Below are positions 8,463 to 16,688 of a stretch of DNA of 64,000 nucleotides, piece after piece. The position numbers were made by a program, and so were the translations under genes. Each line of letters starts with the position of its first letter. Within the stretch, counting starts at the first letter, position 1. The notes under the pieces were generated by a model, which did no database searches, was not told where the DNA came from, and worked only from the letters and a program-made list of their open reading frames with translations. Where the stretch lies: NCBI RefSeq assembly GCF_020421205.1, contig NZ_JAIZZH010000007.1:124001-188000 (forward strand). Direction: 5' to 3'. This stretch comes from Hymenobacter pini (GTDB taxonomy: Bacteria > Bacteroidota > Bacteroidia > Cytophagales > Hymenobacteraceae).

Positions 8463-10019
8463 ATGATTTTTACGCCCAGCCCCATGCTGCTTAAGCTGCT
8501 GTACACCCGCGGCAGCCTCCGCAATACGCCCGAGGGCGTAGCCTTCAGCATCAAAAACCGCCTCGATACCGTGCGTATCACCCGCGTGGAGGCGGTGGTG
8601 CTGGATGGTAAGCGCATTGGGGTGGAGCAGATTGCCCTCGACTTGGGCGCAGGCGACGTACGACCAGCCACCATGTTCAATGCCGATGCGGCCGGCTTCA
8701 CGCTGCCGGTGGGCCAGTCGGCCACGTTCCATTTGCATACCGAGCCACTCAAAGAAGGTTTGCACACGGTGCAGGTGCAGTTCTCGGCCGACCCGTTCGG
8801 CGACTTGTCGGTAGAGGTGGAGGATTCCATTACCAACCTACCTACACAGGGCAACAAGATTCCGCGTTCCGAGGAAGACGATTACTCCGACGACGCCATC
8901 CGGGCCCGGCAGCAGTTTGCCGAGGAGTTTTCGGGTCAGCAGTTTCAGCACCTCAAAAACTACTCCTTTGATGCCCACGACCTGCAGGGAAACTGTGAGC
9001 ATTTCACCGGCGTGGCCCAGATTCCGGTGGGCCTGGCCGGCCCGCTGCACGTAAACGGCGAGCATGCCCAGGGCGACTTCCTGATTCCGCTGGCCACCAC
9101 CGAGGGCACCCTGGTAGCCAGCTACAACCGGGGCATTCAACTCCTCAACCTGTGCGGGGGTGTGAAGTGCACTGTCATCGGCGACGCTATGCAACGTGCC
9201 CCGGTGTTTGTGTTTGATGATGCCCGCGGGGCCCGGGACTTTGGCAAGTGGGTAGAAGAGGAAATTGACAAGATTCGGCCCGAGGCGGAAAGCACTTCCC
9301 GCGTGGCCAAGCTGCAGTACATTGATACCTACCTAGCTAACAAGTTCGCCTACCTGCGCTTCAACTTCAGCACCGGCGACGCAGCCGGCCAGAACATGGT
9401 AGGCCGGGCCACCTTTGCGGCCTGCTCCTGGATTCTGGAAAACTACAAGGGTGCACCCATTCGCCACTTCTACCTCGAGAGCAACTTCGCCACCGACAAG
9501 AAAGCCTCCCAAATCAACGTGATGCGCACCCGGGGCAAGCGCGTGGTGGCCGAAGCCATTATCAAGCGCGACATTCTGCAGCAGCGCATGCGCGTAACGC
9601 CCGAGCAGCTGGCCTACCACGGGCAGGTCAGCAACGTGGGTGCGTTCATCTCGGGGGCCAACAACAACGGCGCGCACTCGGCCAACGGTATCACGGCCAT
9701 GTTCATTGCCACCGGTCAGGATGTAGCCAACGTCTCAGAATCATCGGCTGGCGTGCTCTACTCCGAAATCACGCCTGAGGGCGACCTGTACATCAGCATC
9801 ACCATTCCGTCGCTGATTGTGGCTACCCACGGCGGCGGCACCGGCTTGGCCACCCAGAATGAGTTTCTGCGGCTGCTAGGCTGCGTGGGCCGCGGCACCG
9901 TCAACAAATTCGCCGAAATAGTGGCTGGCGTAGTGCTGGCCGGCGAGCTAAGCTTAGGTGCCGCCATCAGCAGCTCCGACTGGGTCAGCAGCCACGAGCA
10001 ATACGGTCGCAACCGGTAG
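8463..10019 (+). CDS. Hydroxymethylglutaryl-CoA reductase, class I-like
   Basis: A 518-residue enzyme that reduces HMG-CoA to mevalonate, the committed step of the mevalonate isoprenoid route. The core from about residue 180 carries IPVGLAGPLHVNG, ATTEGTLVASYNRG (catalytic Glu214), NFATDKKASQ (catalytic Lys at 346 or 347), IATGQDVANVSESS (Asp420), GGGTGLATQ, and a C-terminal SSHEQYGR (His511). TDKK and the IATGQD context resemble NADPH-using class I enzymes rather than class II. There is no membrane anchor; residues 1-120 instead form a beta-rich soluble domain I do not recognise. No other mevalonate genes are in the window. Confidence 0.93.
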   Translation: MIFTPSPMLLKLLYTRGSLRNTPEGVAFSIKNRLDTVRITRVEAVVLDGKRIGVEQIALDLGAGDVRPATMFNADAAGFTLPVGQSATFHLHTEPLKEGLHTVQVQFSADPFGDLSVEVEDSITNLPTQGNKIPRSEEDDYSDDAIRARQQFAEEFSGQQFQHLKNYSFDAHDLQGNCEHFTGVAQIPVGLAGPLHVNGEHAQGDFLIPLATTEGTLVASYNRGIQLLNLCGGVKCTVIGDAMQRAPVFVFDDARGARDFGKWVEEEIDKIRPEAESTSRVAKLQYIDTYLANKFAYLRFNFSTGDAAGQNMVGRATFAACSWILENYKGAPIRHFYLESNFATDKKASQINVMRTRGKRVVAEAIIKRDILQQRMRVTPEQLAYHGQVSNVGAFISGANNNGAHSANGITAMFIATGQDVANVSESSAGVLYSEITPEGDLYISITIPSLIVATHGGGTGLATQNEFLRLLGCVGRGTVNKFAEIVAGVVLAGELSLGAAISSSDWVSSHEQYGRNR

Positions 10020-10024
10020 GAACT

Positions 10025-10182
10025 GTCATTGCGAGCGGAGCGAAGCAATCGGCCTCAATAAGGCATGAAGCCTGGAAAAACTGAAAAGCCCCTGACGTCT
10101 GGTTCCAGCGTCAGGGGCTTTTGAATAGGTCAGTGTTTCGCGCTCAGGTAAGAAAGGATTGCTTCGCGCTGCTCGCAATGAC
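10025..10182. repeat. Inverted GTCATTGCGAGC element (about 158 bp)
   Basis: The left arm GTCATTGCGAGCGGAGCGAA... (10025-10050) pairs with 10157-10182 at 24 of 26 positions. It belongs to the same dispersed family as the GTCATTCCGAG elements elsewhere in the window. A separate strong terminator hairpin is nested between the arms. It fills the gap between the convergent HMG-CoA reductase and lipoprotein genes. Confidence 0.8.
10084..10122. terminator. Bidirectional intrinsic terminator
   Basis: A perfect 14-bp stem, AAAAGCCCCTGACG with CGTCAGGGGCTTTT, has an 11-nt loop and A and T runs at either end. It sits between convergent genes (HMG-CoA reductase and the lipoprotein) and could serve both. 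Confidence 0.9.
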
Positions 10183-10196
10183 ACTCAACTCTCTCA

Positions 10197-10727
10197 TTAC
10201 AGCGGGTCAGCCGTCACTTTAAAGCGGGAATCCGTGCGGATGGTGATGTCGCGGCTGATGGGCTTGCGGATGCGGGCCTCCGTAGACAGCGTGTAGCTGC
10301 TGGCCTTCACGTATTTATCCAGCTTCTCCTTCGTTGGCGTTAGCTGCAGTGTGTTGACGCCGGTGGGGATATTATCCTGCGAGGCCAGCAGAATCCGGTC
10401 GTTGTTGTCGGTGCTGATGTAGATGCTGATGCTCTGCAGGAAGTCGAAATTTTCGGTGCTGGGGTCCGTCACGGTAAGGGTGAGGCGGTCCAACTTCACG
10501 TCTTTGACCAGATTGGCGCTGGTGTTTTCGTTTTTGAACTTCTCATCGGAGCGGGTAGGCACCGAAATAGGGGTCAGTGGCACCACCTGCCCCACCGGAA
10601 ACGCACTGGCAATTTTCACCGACTGCGAATCTTCAATGTAAAAGGTCAGCAGCTTGTCCAGCTTGTCGCAGCTGCTCAGAAAAGCCAGCACTATCAGCAC
10701 AGGGGCCAGAAACAGGATTTTTTTCAT
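10197..10727 (-). CDS. Hypothetical lipoprotein
   Basis: A 176-residue protein starting MKKILFLAPVLIVLAFLSSCD, with a lipobox (LSSC) that places it as a lipid-anchored envelope protein. The mature part is polar and looks beta-rich, without a domain I can name. It contains a stretch about ordered differences in state (LTVTDPSTENFDFLQSISIY) resembling the beta-sandwich lipoproteins common in Bacteroidota. A likely promoter word TACCTTCG lies upstream on the same strand (10745-10752). It is an isolated gene. Function is unknown. Confidence 0.75.
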   Translation of the reverse strand: MKKILFLAPVLIVLAFLSSCDKLDKLLTFYIEDSQSVKIASAFPVGQVVPLTPISVPTRSDEKFKNENTSANLVKDVKLDRLTLTVTDPSTENFDFLQSISIYISTDNNDRILLASQDNIPTGVNTLQLTPTKEKLDKYVKASSYTLSTEARIRKPISRDITIRTDSRFKVTADPL

Positions 10728-10829
10728 AGGGGTTGCAATTTGCCCGAAGGTACGAAGTCCGATTATTTTCGGTTTGTCAGATCAGCCGGAACAAGACTCG
10801 TGCCACGTAAACCCAGCCAATACCTCGAC

Positions 10830-10877
10830 AAAACCGACACCGGGACGCTAGCTGCCTAACGCCCCGGTGCCGGTTTT
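10830..10877. terminator. Intrinsic terminator hairpin
   Basis: AAAACCGACACCGGG (10830-10844) pairs with CCCGGTGCCGGTTTT (10863-10877) with one mismatch. A and T runs on both sides make it symmetrical. Position fits termination of the leftward homogentisate dioxygenase gene. Confidence 0.75.
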
Positions 10878-10896
10878 CGTGTGTTAGCACCAAAAT

Positions 10897-10974
10897 GTCA
10901 TTCCGAACGAGGCGAGAAATCTGGTTTAAGTCGCTGAACGATTTACCCAGATTCCTCGCCTCGCTCGGAATGAC
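10897..10974. repeat. Inverted GTCATTCCGA element (78 bp)
   Basis: GTCATTCCGAACGAGGCGAG at the left pairs with CTCGCCTCGCTCGGAATGAC at the right, with an additional inner pairing around AAATCTGG and CCAGATT. It is a member of the dispersed palindrome family found at 10025, 13369, 47713, 52535, 60034 and 62332. Confidence 0.8.
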
Positions 10975-10986
10975 AGCTCTATCAAG

Positions 10987-12195
10987 CTAATCCATCATAT
11001 CAGCAGCGCGGGGCGGCTCGTGCTTGAAATCAGGCTGCCAGCTCATGGGGTAGCGTGGGTCCACGTAGGGCAGGGCAGCTTCGGTGAGGTAGAGCGGGCG
11101 GAAGGTATCCACCATTACGGCCAGCTCGTGGGTTTCTTTTTTGCCGATGCTGGCCTCCACGGTGCCGGGGTGCGGACCGTGCGGAATGCCGCTGGGGTGC
11201 CAGGTAAACGAAGCCAGATCCACCCCACGCCGCGACATGAAGTTGCCGGCTACGTAGTATAGCACCTCGTCCGAATCGACGTTGGAGTGGTTGTAGGGCG
11301 CCGGAATGGCTAACGGATGGTAGTCGAAGAGGCGCGGCACGAAGGAGCAGATAACGAAGTTGTTGCCCTCGAACTGCTGGTGCACGGGTGGCGGCTGGTG
11401 GATGCGGCCGGTAATGGGCTCGAAATCGTGGATGCTGGTGGCGTAGGGGTAGAAGTAGCCGTCCCAACCCACCACGTCGAAGGGCGAGTGGCCGTACACC
11501 AGCGTGTGCAGCAGCCCGTCCTTCTTCACCCGCACCTCGTACTCGCCCGATTCGCGTACGTCGCCCTCCACCAGTTCCGAAGGCCCGCGGAAATCCCGCT
11601 CACAGTACGGCGCGTGCTCCAGCAGCTGCCCAAAGTGGTTGCGGTAGCGGCGGCAGGTTTCCACCGGGCTGAACGACTCGATGATGAGCAGGCGCACAGG
11701 CCCTTCCTCAAAATGCAGCTGGTGAATAATGGTGCGCGGAATCACCACGTAGTCGCCGGGCTCGAAGGCCAGCTTGCCCAGTTGGCTCCACAGCTCGCCC
11801 CGGCCTTCGTGCACGAAAATTACCTCGTCGGCCAGCGCGTTCTTATAATAGTAATCCATCCGCTGCTCCGTGGGGTTGCAGATGCTCATGGTCACATCGG
11901 CGTTGCCGAGCAGCGTCTGGCGGGCCTGTAGGTAGTCGCCGCCGGTGGTGGTTTGGGCTAGGGTGCGCAGGTGGGCAGGCTCCAGCGGCCGGTCTTTCAG
12001 CAGCTTGGGCGCGAAGGGCCGGGCCTCCCCTACCTTCCGAATTTCGGTGGGCGCGTGCTTATGGTAGAGCAGCGACGAGACGCCGTGGAAGCCCAGCGTA
12101 CCCACCAGCTGCTCGTGGTACAGGGAGCCATCGGGCTGGCGGAACTGGGTATGGCGCTTGCGCGGAATCTGGCCTAAGCGTTGGTAGAAGGGCAT
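10987..12195 (-). CDS. Homogentisate 1,2-dioxygenase-like cupin
   Basis: About 402 residues from MPFYQRLGQIPRKRHTQFRQ. The enzyme opens the aromatic ring of homogentisate with O2 to give maleylacetoacetate in tyrosine and phenylalanine breakdown. The start (YQRLGxIPRKRHTQFR) and the long two-lobed cupin with Fe-ligand-type residues in HGPHPGTVEASIG and VDTFRPLYLTEAALP are typical. The ATG at 12195 replaces an upstream Met that would add 11 unlikely residues. It is somewhat shorter than eukaryotic HGD but matches the bacterial HmgA-like branch. No maleylacetoacetate isomerase or fumarylacetoacetase is adjacent. Confidence 0.87.
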   Translation of the reverse strand: MPFYQRLGQIPRKRHTQFRQPDGSLYHEQLVGTLGFHGVSSLLYHKHAPTEIRKVGEARPFAPKLLKDRPLEPAHLRTLAQTTTGGDYLQARQTLLGNADVTMSICNPTEQRMDYYYKNALADEVIFVHEGRGELWSQLGKLAFEPGDYVVIPRTIIHQLHFEEGPVRLLIIESFSPVETCRRYRNHFGQLLEHAPYCERDFRGPSELVEGDVRESGEYEVRVKKDGLLHTLVYGHSPFDVVGWDGYFYPYATSIHDFEPITGRIHQPPPVHQQFEGNNFVICSFVPRLFDYHPLAIPAPYNHSNVDSDEVLYYVAGNFMSRRGVDLASFTWHPSGIPHGPHPGTVEASIGKKETHELAVMVDTFRPLYLTEAALPYVDPRYPMSWQPDFKHEPPRAADMMD

Positions 12196-12263
12196 ACGGG
12201 TGGTGAGTTGCGGGTGGGAAACAAGCAAGGAATGCCGGGTGGAAGATACAAGGTTTACGGCTG

Positions 12264-13340
12264 ATGCCTGCCCGGCGCTACCTTCGCGCAGCGGCTAAAC
12301 CGGCAACTTTTCCGCGGGTGCAGGCTTTACTATTGCCCGGCACCGTACTGTCCATTGTTATGCTGTTCTTTCTGCTTCCCTTGCTTTACCTGTTCAGGTC
12401 CGATGCCCCCCCCGCGCCTCGCACCCGCACATTCATCTTCGAATACACAGCCACCGTACCATCTTTGCCAGCTGGCACCGACTCGGTGGAGCTGTGGCTA
12501 CCAGTGCCCCACCCCGATGCCTCGCAGCAAACCAGTCACCTAAGTATTCATACCTCGGTGCCGTACACACTGCAAGCTGCGCAATACGGCAACTTGCTGC
12601 TGCACTTGAAAGTACCCGCCACCCAGGCCGCCAACTTGCAGGTAGCCATGAAATTCGAGGCTACTCGGCGGGAACACCTCAATCCCTACCTCAGCAGCCC
12701 CGCCCCCCGCAAAATCCGCCGGACTAACGCGGCTGACCCCAACATGGCCCGCTGGCTGCAACCCGACCGTCTGGTACCTATTGACAGTAAAATCAAAACC
12801 TGGGCCCAGGAGGTGGTAACGAAAGCCCAGGCCAAAACCGACCTAGAGAAAGCCCGCGCCATTTACGAGCACGTGGTCAGTACCGTGACCTACGACAAAA
12901 CTGGCCAGGGTTGGGGCCGGGGCGACATCTACTACGCCTGCGACGCCCGCCGCGGCAACTGCACGGATTTTCACGCTGTGTTCATTGGTTACTGCCGGGC
13001 CGTAGGCATTCCGGCCCGGTTCAGTATCGGGTTTCCGCTCCCGCCCGAGCGGGGACAGGGTGAAATCAAGGGGTACCACTGCTGGGCCGAGTTCTATACC
13101 CCTGAAACCGGCTGGGTACCCGTAGATGCTTCTGAGGCGGCCAAAAACCCGGCCCGCCGCAATTATTTTTTCGGCGCCCACGATGAAAACCGCATCGAGT
13201 TTACCCGGGGTCGGGACCTGGTGCTAACTCCGCGCCAAGACAGTGCCCCGCTCAACTACTTTATCTACCCCTACGCTGAAGCCGATGGAAAGCCATTATC
13301 CGGCGTCCAGCAGACCTTCCGGTTTCAGGATGTGAAGTAG
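12264..13340 (+). CDS. Membrane-anchored transglutaminase-like protein
   Basis: 358 residues with an N-terminal membrane segment (about 22-44) followed by a beta-rich region (FEYTATVPSLPAGTDSVELW) and a transglutaminase-like papain-fold domain. The Cys-His-Asp triad is visible as RGNCTDFHAVF, GYHCWAEFY and WVPVDASEA. Such bacterial proteins are thought to be peptidases or peptide-bond-modifying enzymes rather than true transglutaminases. It is divergent from the homogentisate dioxygenase gene with only 68 bp between them, so the two probably share a promoter region. Confidence 0.85.
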   Translation: MPARRYLRAAAKPATFPRVQALLLPGTVLSIVMLFFLLPLLYLFRSDAPPAPRTRTFIFEYTATVPSLPAGTDSVELWLPVPHPDASQQTSHLSIHTSVPYTLQAAQYGNLLLHLKVPATQAANLQVAMKFEATRREHLNPYLSSPAPRKIRRTNAADPNMARWLQPDRLVPIDSKIKTWAQEVVTKAQAKTDLEKARAIYEHVVSTVTYDKTGQGWGRGDIYYACDARRGNCTDFHAVFIGYCRAVGIPARFSIGFPLPPERGQGEIKGYHCWAEFYTPETGWVPVDASEAAKNPARRNYFFGAHDENRIEFTRGRDLVLTPRQDSAPLNYFIYPYAEADGKPLSGVQQTFRFQDVK

Positions 13341-13368
13341 GAATTATGTCTGCTGGGAAAGCTCATGA

Positions 13369-13404
13369 GAACGTCATTCCGAGCGCAGCCGAGAAATGAC
13401 GTTC
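13369..13404. repeat. Short GAACGTCATT palindrome
   Basis: GAACGTCATT pairs with AATGACGTTC around a CCGAGCGCAGCCGAG core. It is a compact member of the dispersed GTCATTCCGAG family, located between convergent genes. Confidence 0.7.
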
Positions 13405-13441
13405 TGGAATTTTAGTCCAACCTGGAAGAACCCTCCCCTGC

Positions 13442-15124
13442 TTACTTATCCAGCAGCCCCAGCATCACGGGGTTGGCGGGCTCCTGCACGGCTTTCAGGG
13501 CTTGCTGCATTTCCTGATCATCCTGATTGAGTACCTGGAAGTAGGCCGATTTACCGTAGGCACTACGGGCAATCAAGGCTTTGAGCTGGGTGCGCAACAG
13601 CGGGGTGCTACGGCGCAGGCCGGCGGCATCCTGCGGAATGCCATTGTGCGCGGCGCGGGCAGCCAGCTGCTGCAGCTGCGCTTCGCTTACGCGGAACGCT
13701 TGGTTGAACTGCTCGAAGCGTAGAGCTTCCAACTCGTCTTTGTGCTCCTGGTAGTAGGTCACGGCGTACTCCCGGATAAGGTTGTTGCTCTGCAACCGGG
13801 TGTAATAGGTCGACATGGCTGAGGTGTCGCGGGGCACAAACAAATCGGGCATGATGCCGCCGCCCCCGTACACAGTGCGGCCGTGGGCCGTACGGAATTT
13901 CAGCGAATCGGCGAAGTGGATGCTGTCGGCGTGAAACAACTCGCCGTGGCGCAGGCGGTTCTGCAGGTCCTTCTCGTACTCGCCCAGCCCACCTCGGTAG
14001 GATTTCTGGATGCTGCGGCCCGAGGGCGTGTAGTAGCGGGCAATGGTGAGGCGCAGCTCCGAGCCATCATTGAGGGCAATGGGTTGCTGCACCAAGCCTT
14101 TCCCAAAGGTGCGGCGGCCTACCAGCACGGCCCGGTCGTGGTCCTGCAGGGCACCGGCCAGCACCTCGGCGGCGGAGGCGCTACCCTCGTCCACCAGTAC
14201 CACCAGGGAGCCTTCCTCAAACTCGCCCGCTACCCGCGAAAACGTCTGGGTGTCGTACTGGTCGCCTTTGCCGTCGGTGTACACAATTTTCTTGGTGCCG
14301 CCAATGAACTCGTCGGCCATCTTGGTGGCCCGGTCAAGGTAGCCGCCGGGGTTGCCGCGCAAATCCAGCACCAAACGGCCGAGGCCTTGCCGGCGCAGGT
14401 CGCCGAGGGCGGCCTTGAACTCGTCGTAAGTACCGCTGGCAAAGCGACTCACCTTGATGTAACCCGTCTGGTTATCCACCATATAGGCCACATCCACAGA
14501 GGAGTTGGGAATGCGGTTACGGGTTACCTGCAGGTTGATGGGCCGGGGCAAGCCGCGGCGCACCAGCTGCAGCAACACTGCCGAGCCCCGGGGGCCGCGC
14601 AGCTTGCCAAACACCTGCTCGGTAGTGAAATGCACTCCGGATACCCGCTGCCCGTTCACGGCTAGGATACGGTCGCCGGGTTGCAGGCCAGCCTGCTCCG
14701 CGGGACCTTCGCTCAGCGGGGCCACCACCGTTACGGTATCCCGAAACAGGTTGAACTCGACGCCAATGCCGTCGTAGTCGCTTTGCAGGAACGAAGACGC
14801 CTGCTGCTGCTGCTTGGCCGGGATGAACACCGAGTGCGGGTCGAGGCGCTCCAGCATGCGGCTGATGGCATAATCCGACAGTTCCTCGGCGTTTACTGAG
14901 TCCACGTAGTCCCGGTCTACGTAGCTGAGGATTTCCTTGAATTTTAGGTAGCCGCGGGCTGTGAGGTCGGGGTTCTGATCGGAAGGGCGGAAGGGGTTGG
15001 CCCCCAGCAGCACGCCGGCCAACAGAGCCAGCCCCAGCAGCAACGGCTGCTGTACCTGCCAGCGGGTATTACGCGGGGTCGGCTTCGACGCGGACTGCGA
15101 CGAGTCAGATGGCTCGGGGGTCAT
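13442..15124 (-). CDS. S41 C-terminal processing protease (CtpA/Prc family)
   Basis: 560 residues. An N-terminal membrane segment (about 27-44) anchors a periplasmic protease with a PDZ domain (GIGVEFNLFRDTVTVV through LQPGDRILAVNGQ, residues about 115-175) and the S41 core. The Ser-Lys dyad is visible as DEGSASAAEVLAGAL (catalytic Ser) and GRRTFGKGLVQQ (catalytic Lys). The family cleaves proteins near the C-terminus, processing or degrading envelope proteins. The 110-residue C-terminal helical extension after the core is common in Bacteroidota members. It stands alone with a long AT-rich upstream region. Confidence 0.92.
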   Translation of the reverse strand: MTPEPSDSSQSASKPTPRNTRWQVQQPLLLGLALLAGVLLGANPFRPSDQNPDLTARGYLKFKEILSYVDRDYVDSVNAEELSDYAISRMLERLDPHSVFIPAKQQQQASSFLQSDYDGIGVEFNLFRDTVTVVAPLSEGPAEQAGLQPGDRILAVNGQRVSGVHFTTEQVFGKLRGPRGSAVLLQLVRRGLPRPINLQVTRNRIPNSSVDVAYMVDNQTGYIKVSRFASGTYDEFKAALGDLRRQGLGRLVLDLRGNPGGYLDRATKMADEFIGGTKKIVYTDGKGDQYDTQTFSRVAGEFEEGSLVVLVDEGSASAAEVLAGALQDHDRAVLVGRRTFGKGLVQQPIALNDGSELRLTIARYYTPSGRSIQKSYRGGLGEYEKDLQNRLRHGELFHADSIHFADSLKFRTAHGRTVYGGGGIMPDLFVPRDTSAMSTYYTRLQSNNLIREYAVTYYQEHKDELEALRFEQFNQAFRVSEAQLQQLAARAAHNGIPQDAAGLRRSTPLLRTQLKALIARSAYGKSAYFQVLNQDDQEMQQALKAVQEPANPVMLGLLDK

Positions 15125-15545
15125 AACGCGTTGAGAGAGTAGTTGTTTAGCCGATAATCAGAAATGCGCAATACGGTCAGTTCTTCAAAACTATTAAAAC
15201 TTTTCCAAGAATACCAAGCGGCACCATTGCCTCTGTACCTTTTCAGATAACAGTACAATTTTTTATTAATTTGAGACTATTAAATTCTATTATACCTATT
15301 TCGCGTACTATTCTGAAACAGCTGAATATGAAGCGAGTGCAAAGATTATTTTATCATTTTAAAAAGGCCGCCCGTGTTCGGCCAACGGTGGCTGCCGCCC
15401 CGTAAACTGCGGCTCTCTCCCGACTTGCCTGCCTTACCGTTGAGTTGCCAGATAGCACCTTTCTTCGGGGGCGTCGTATCTTTGTGAGCTTCGGTAGCCT
15501 CCCGGTTGGGAGGCTGCCGGGTGCCGCACCATTTACCTTGTTCCG
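15125..15545. other. AT-rich divergent intergenic region upstream of S41 protease and ruvX
   Basis: About 420 bases without a credible gene. The left 230 bases are very AT-rich; the right part is GC-rich and holds the ruvX promoter and a leader hairpin. I looked for tRNA, riboswitch and small-ORF signals and saw none that convinced me. Confidence 0.5.
15477..15519 (+). promoter_or_regulatory. ruvX-def promoter (TATCTTTG) and leader hairpin
   Basis: A perfect TATCTTTG -7 element lies at 15477-15484. Beginning about 8 nt later, at the expected transcript 5' end, CGGTAGCCTCCC (15492-15503) pairs with GGGAGGCTGCCG (15508-15519) around a GGTT loop, with a single G-T pair. A stem this close to the 5' end may protect the mRNA or regulate translation. 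Confidence 0.6.
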
Positions 15546-15956
15546 ATGGGCCGAATTCTTGCCATTGACTATGGCCACAAGCGCGTAGGTCTGGCCGTAA
15601 CGGACCCGCTTCAGCTTATTGCCACGCCGCTGGATACTATTCACAGCCAGGAGCTGCTGCCTTTCCTAAAGGCCTACCATCAGCGTGAGCCGTTGGCCGC
15701 GTTGGTAGTGGGCATGCCCAAAACCCTCAGCAACGAAGCCACCGACTCCACCAGCGCCGTAGTAGGCTTGGTACGCAAGCTGCGCAAGGAGTTTCCGGCG
15801 GTGCCCGTGCACGAGATTGACGAGCGGTTTACCTCCCGCATGGCCCACGCCGCCATGCTGGCCGGGGGCCTGGGCAAAAAGGACCGCCGCGACAAAGCCA
15901 CCGTGGACAAAGTAGCGGCCACCATCATTCTGCAATCCTACCTCGAATCCCGATGA
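15546..15956 (+). CDS. ruvX: RuvX/YqgF family RNase H-like nuclease
   Basis: 136 residues, the usual size. The protein opens MGRILAIDYGHKRVGLAVTD, the RNase H-fold motif with its first catalytic Asp, followed by VVGMPKTLSN, VHEIDERFTSRMA (second acidic site) and a C-terminal KDRRDKATVDKVAATIILQ. YqgF/RuvX proteins act on 16S rRNA 5'-end maturation or as Holliday-junction resolvase-like nucleases. It overlaps def by the four bases ATGA, so the two are co-transcribed and probably translationally coupled. Confidence 0.93.
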   Translation: MGRILAIDYGHKRVGLAVTDPLQLIATPLDTIHSQELLPFLKAYHQREPLAALVVGMPKTLSNEATDSTSAVVGLVRKLRKEFPAVPVHEIDERFTSRMAHAAMLAGGLGKKDRRDKATVDKVAATIILQSYLESR

Positions 15957-16552
15957 TTTACCCCATTGTTGCCTTTGGTGACCCCGTACTGAAAACCAAA
16001 GCCAAGCCCCTGCCCGCCGATTTTCCGGCCGCTGAACTCAAGCAGATTATTGCTGACATGTACGACACCATGTACCATGCGTACGGCGTAGGCTTGGCCG
16101 CGCCGCAGGTAGGCAAAAGCATCCGTCTGTTTGTGATTGATTCGGAGCCGATGATGGATGAGGATGAAGATGGCAACCCCATTGTGGAAGAGCCCACGGC
16201 GGCCCCGGTGAAGCGCGCCTTCATCAACCCCCAGATGGTAAGCGAAACCGGCGAAGAATGGGCGTTTGAGGAAGGCTGCCTGAGCATTCCCGGCGTGCGC
16301 GAGAAAGTGGTGCGCCACTCCACCATTGTGCTGCGCTACGAGGACGAAAACCGCCAGCAGCGCGAGGAAACCTTCTCGGGCATGACGGCCCGCGTAATTC
16401 AGCACGAGTACGACCACCTAGAGGGCGTACTATTCACCGATTATGTATCAGGTCTGAAAAAGCAGCTGCTGAAAGGCAAGCTGGCCCGCATCAGCAAGGG
16501 CGATGTGAATGCCGACTACCGCATGAAGTTTGCCGGCCAGGGCCGGCGGTAA
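15953..16552 (+). CDS. def: Peptide deformylase
   Basis: 199 residues. It removes the formyl group from the starting methionine of new proteins. All three motifs are visible: GVGLAAPQVG, EEGCLSIPG (metal-binding Cys) and QHEYDHLEGVLF (the HExxH-type metal site). An acidic insert, DEDEDGNPIVEEPTAAP, between the first and second motifs is typical of Bacteroidota deformylases. It overlaps ruvX by 4 bp and is followed by a strong terminator, so ruvX-def is a two-gene operon. Confidence 0.96.
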   Translation: MIYPIVAFGDPVLKTKAKPLPADFPAAELKQIIADMYDTMYHAYGVGLAAPQVGKSIRLFVIDSEPMMDEDEDGNPIVEEPTAAPVKRAFINPQMVSETGEEWAFEEGCLSIPGVREKVVRHSTIVLRYEDENRQQREETFSGMTARVIQHEYDHLEGVLFTDYVSGLKKQLLKGKLARISKGDVNADYRMKFAGQGRR

Positions 16553-16584
16553 GCAGCCAGATATTGCCCCCACTTAGCAACGAT

Positions 16585-16623
16585 AAAGGCCTGCCGCAGT
16601 GCATACTGCGGTAGGCCTTTTTA
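16585..16623 (+). terminator. Intrinsic terminator after def
   Basis: AAAGGCCTGCCGCAGT pairs with ACTGCGGTAGGCCTTT around a GCAT loop, with one non-Watson-Crick position, and is followed by a T run. Confidence 0.9.
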
Positions 16624-16688
16624 TATCCATTACAACACGTCACTTACCCTACTCACGCTGAATCATTCACGCGGATAGTCTGGCTACG

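Noticed and set aside
13883..14665. A 260-codon frame on the plus strand inside the S41 protease gene
   Set aside because: The minus-strand frame has a full Ser-Lys protease with PDZ domain; the plus-strand product has no recognisable motif and is a codon shadow.
15329..15406. A 25-codon frame (MKRVQRLFYHFKKAARV...) upstream of ruvX
   Set aside because: It is short, lies in AT-rich promoter DNA, has no promoter or terminator of its own, and looks like chance.
16585..16623. Treating the def terminator as another dispersed repeat
   Set aside because: Its sequence is unique in the window, it has a standard tetraloop and T run, and it needs no explanation beyond termination.
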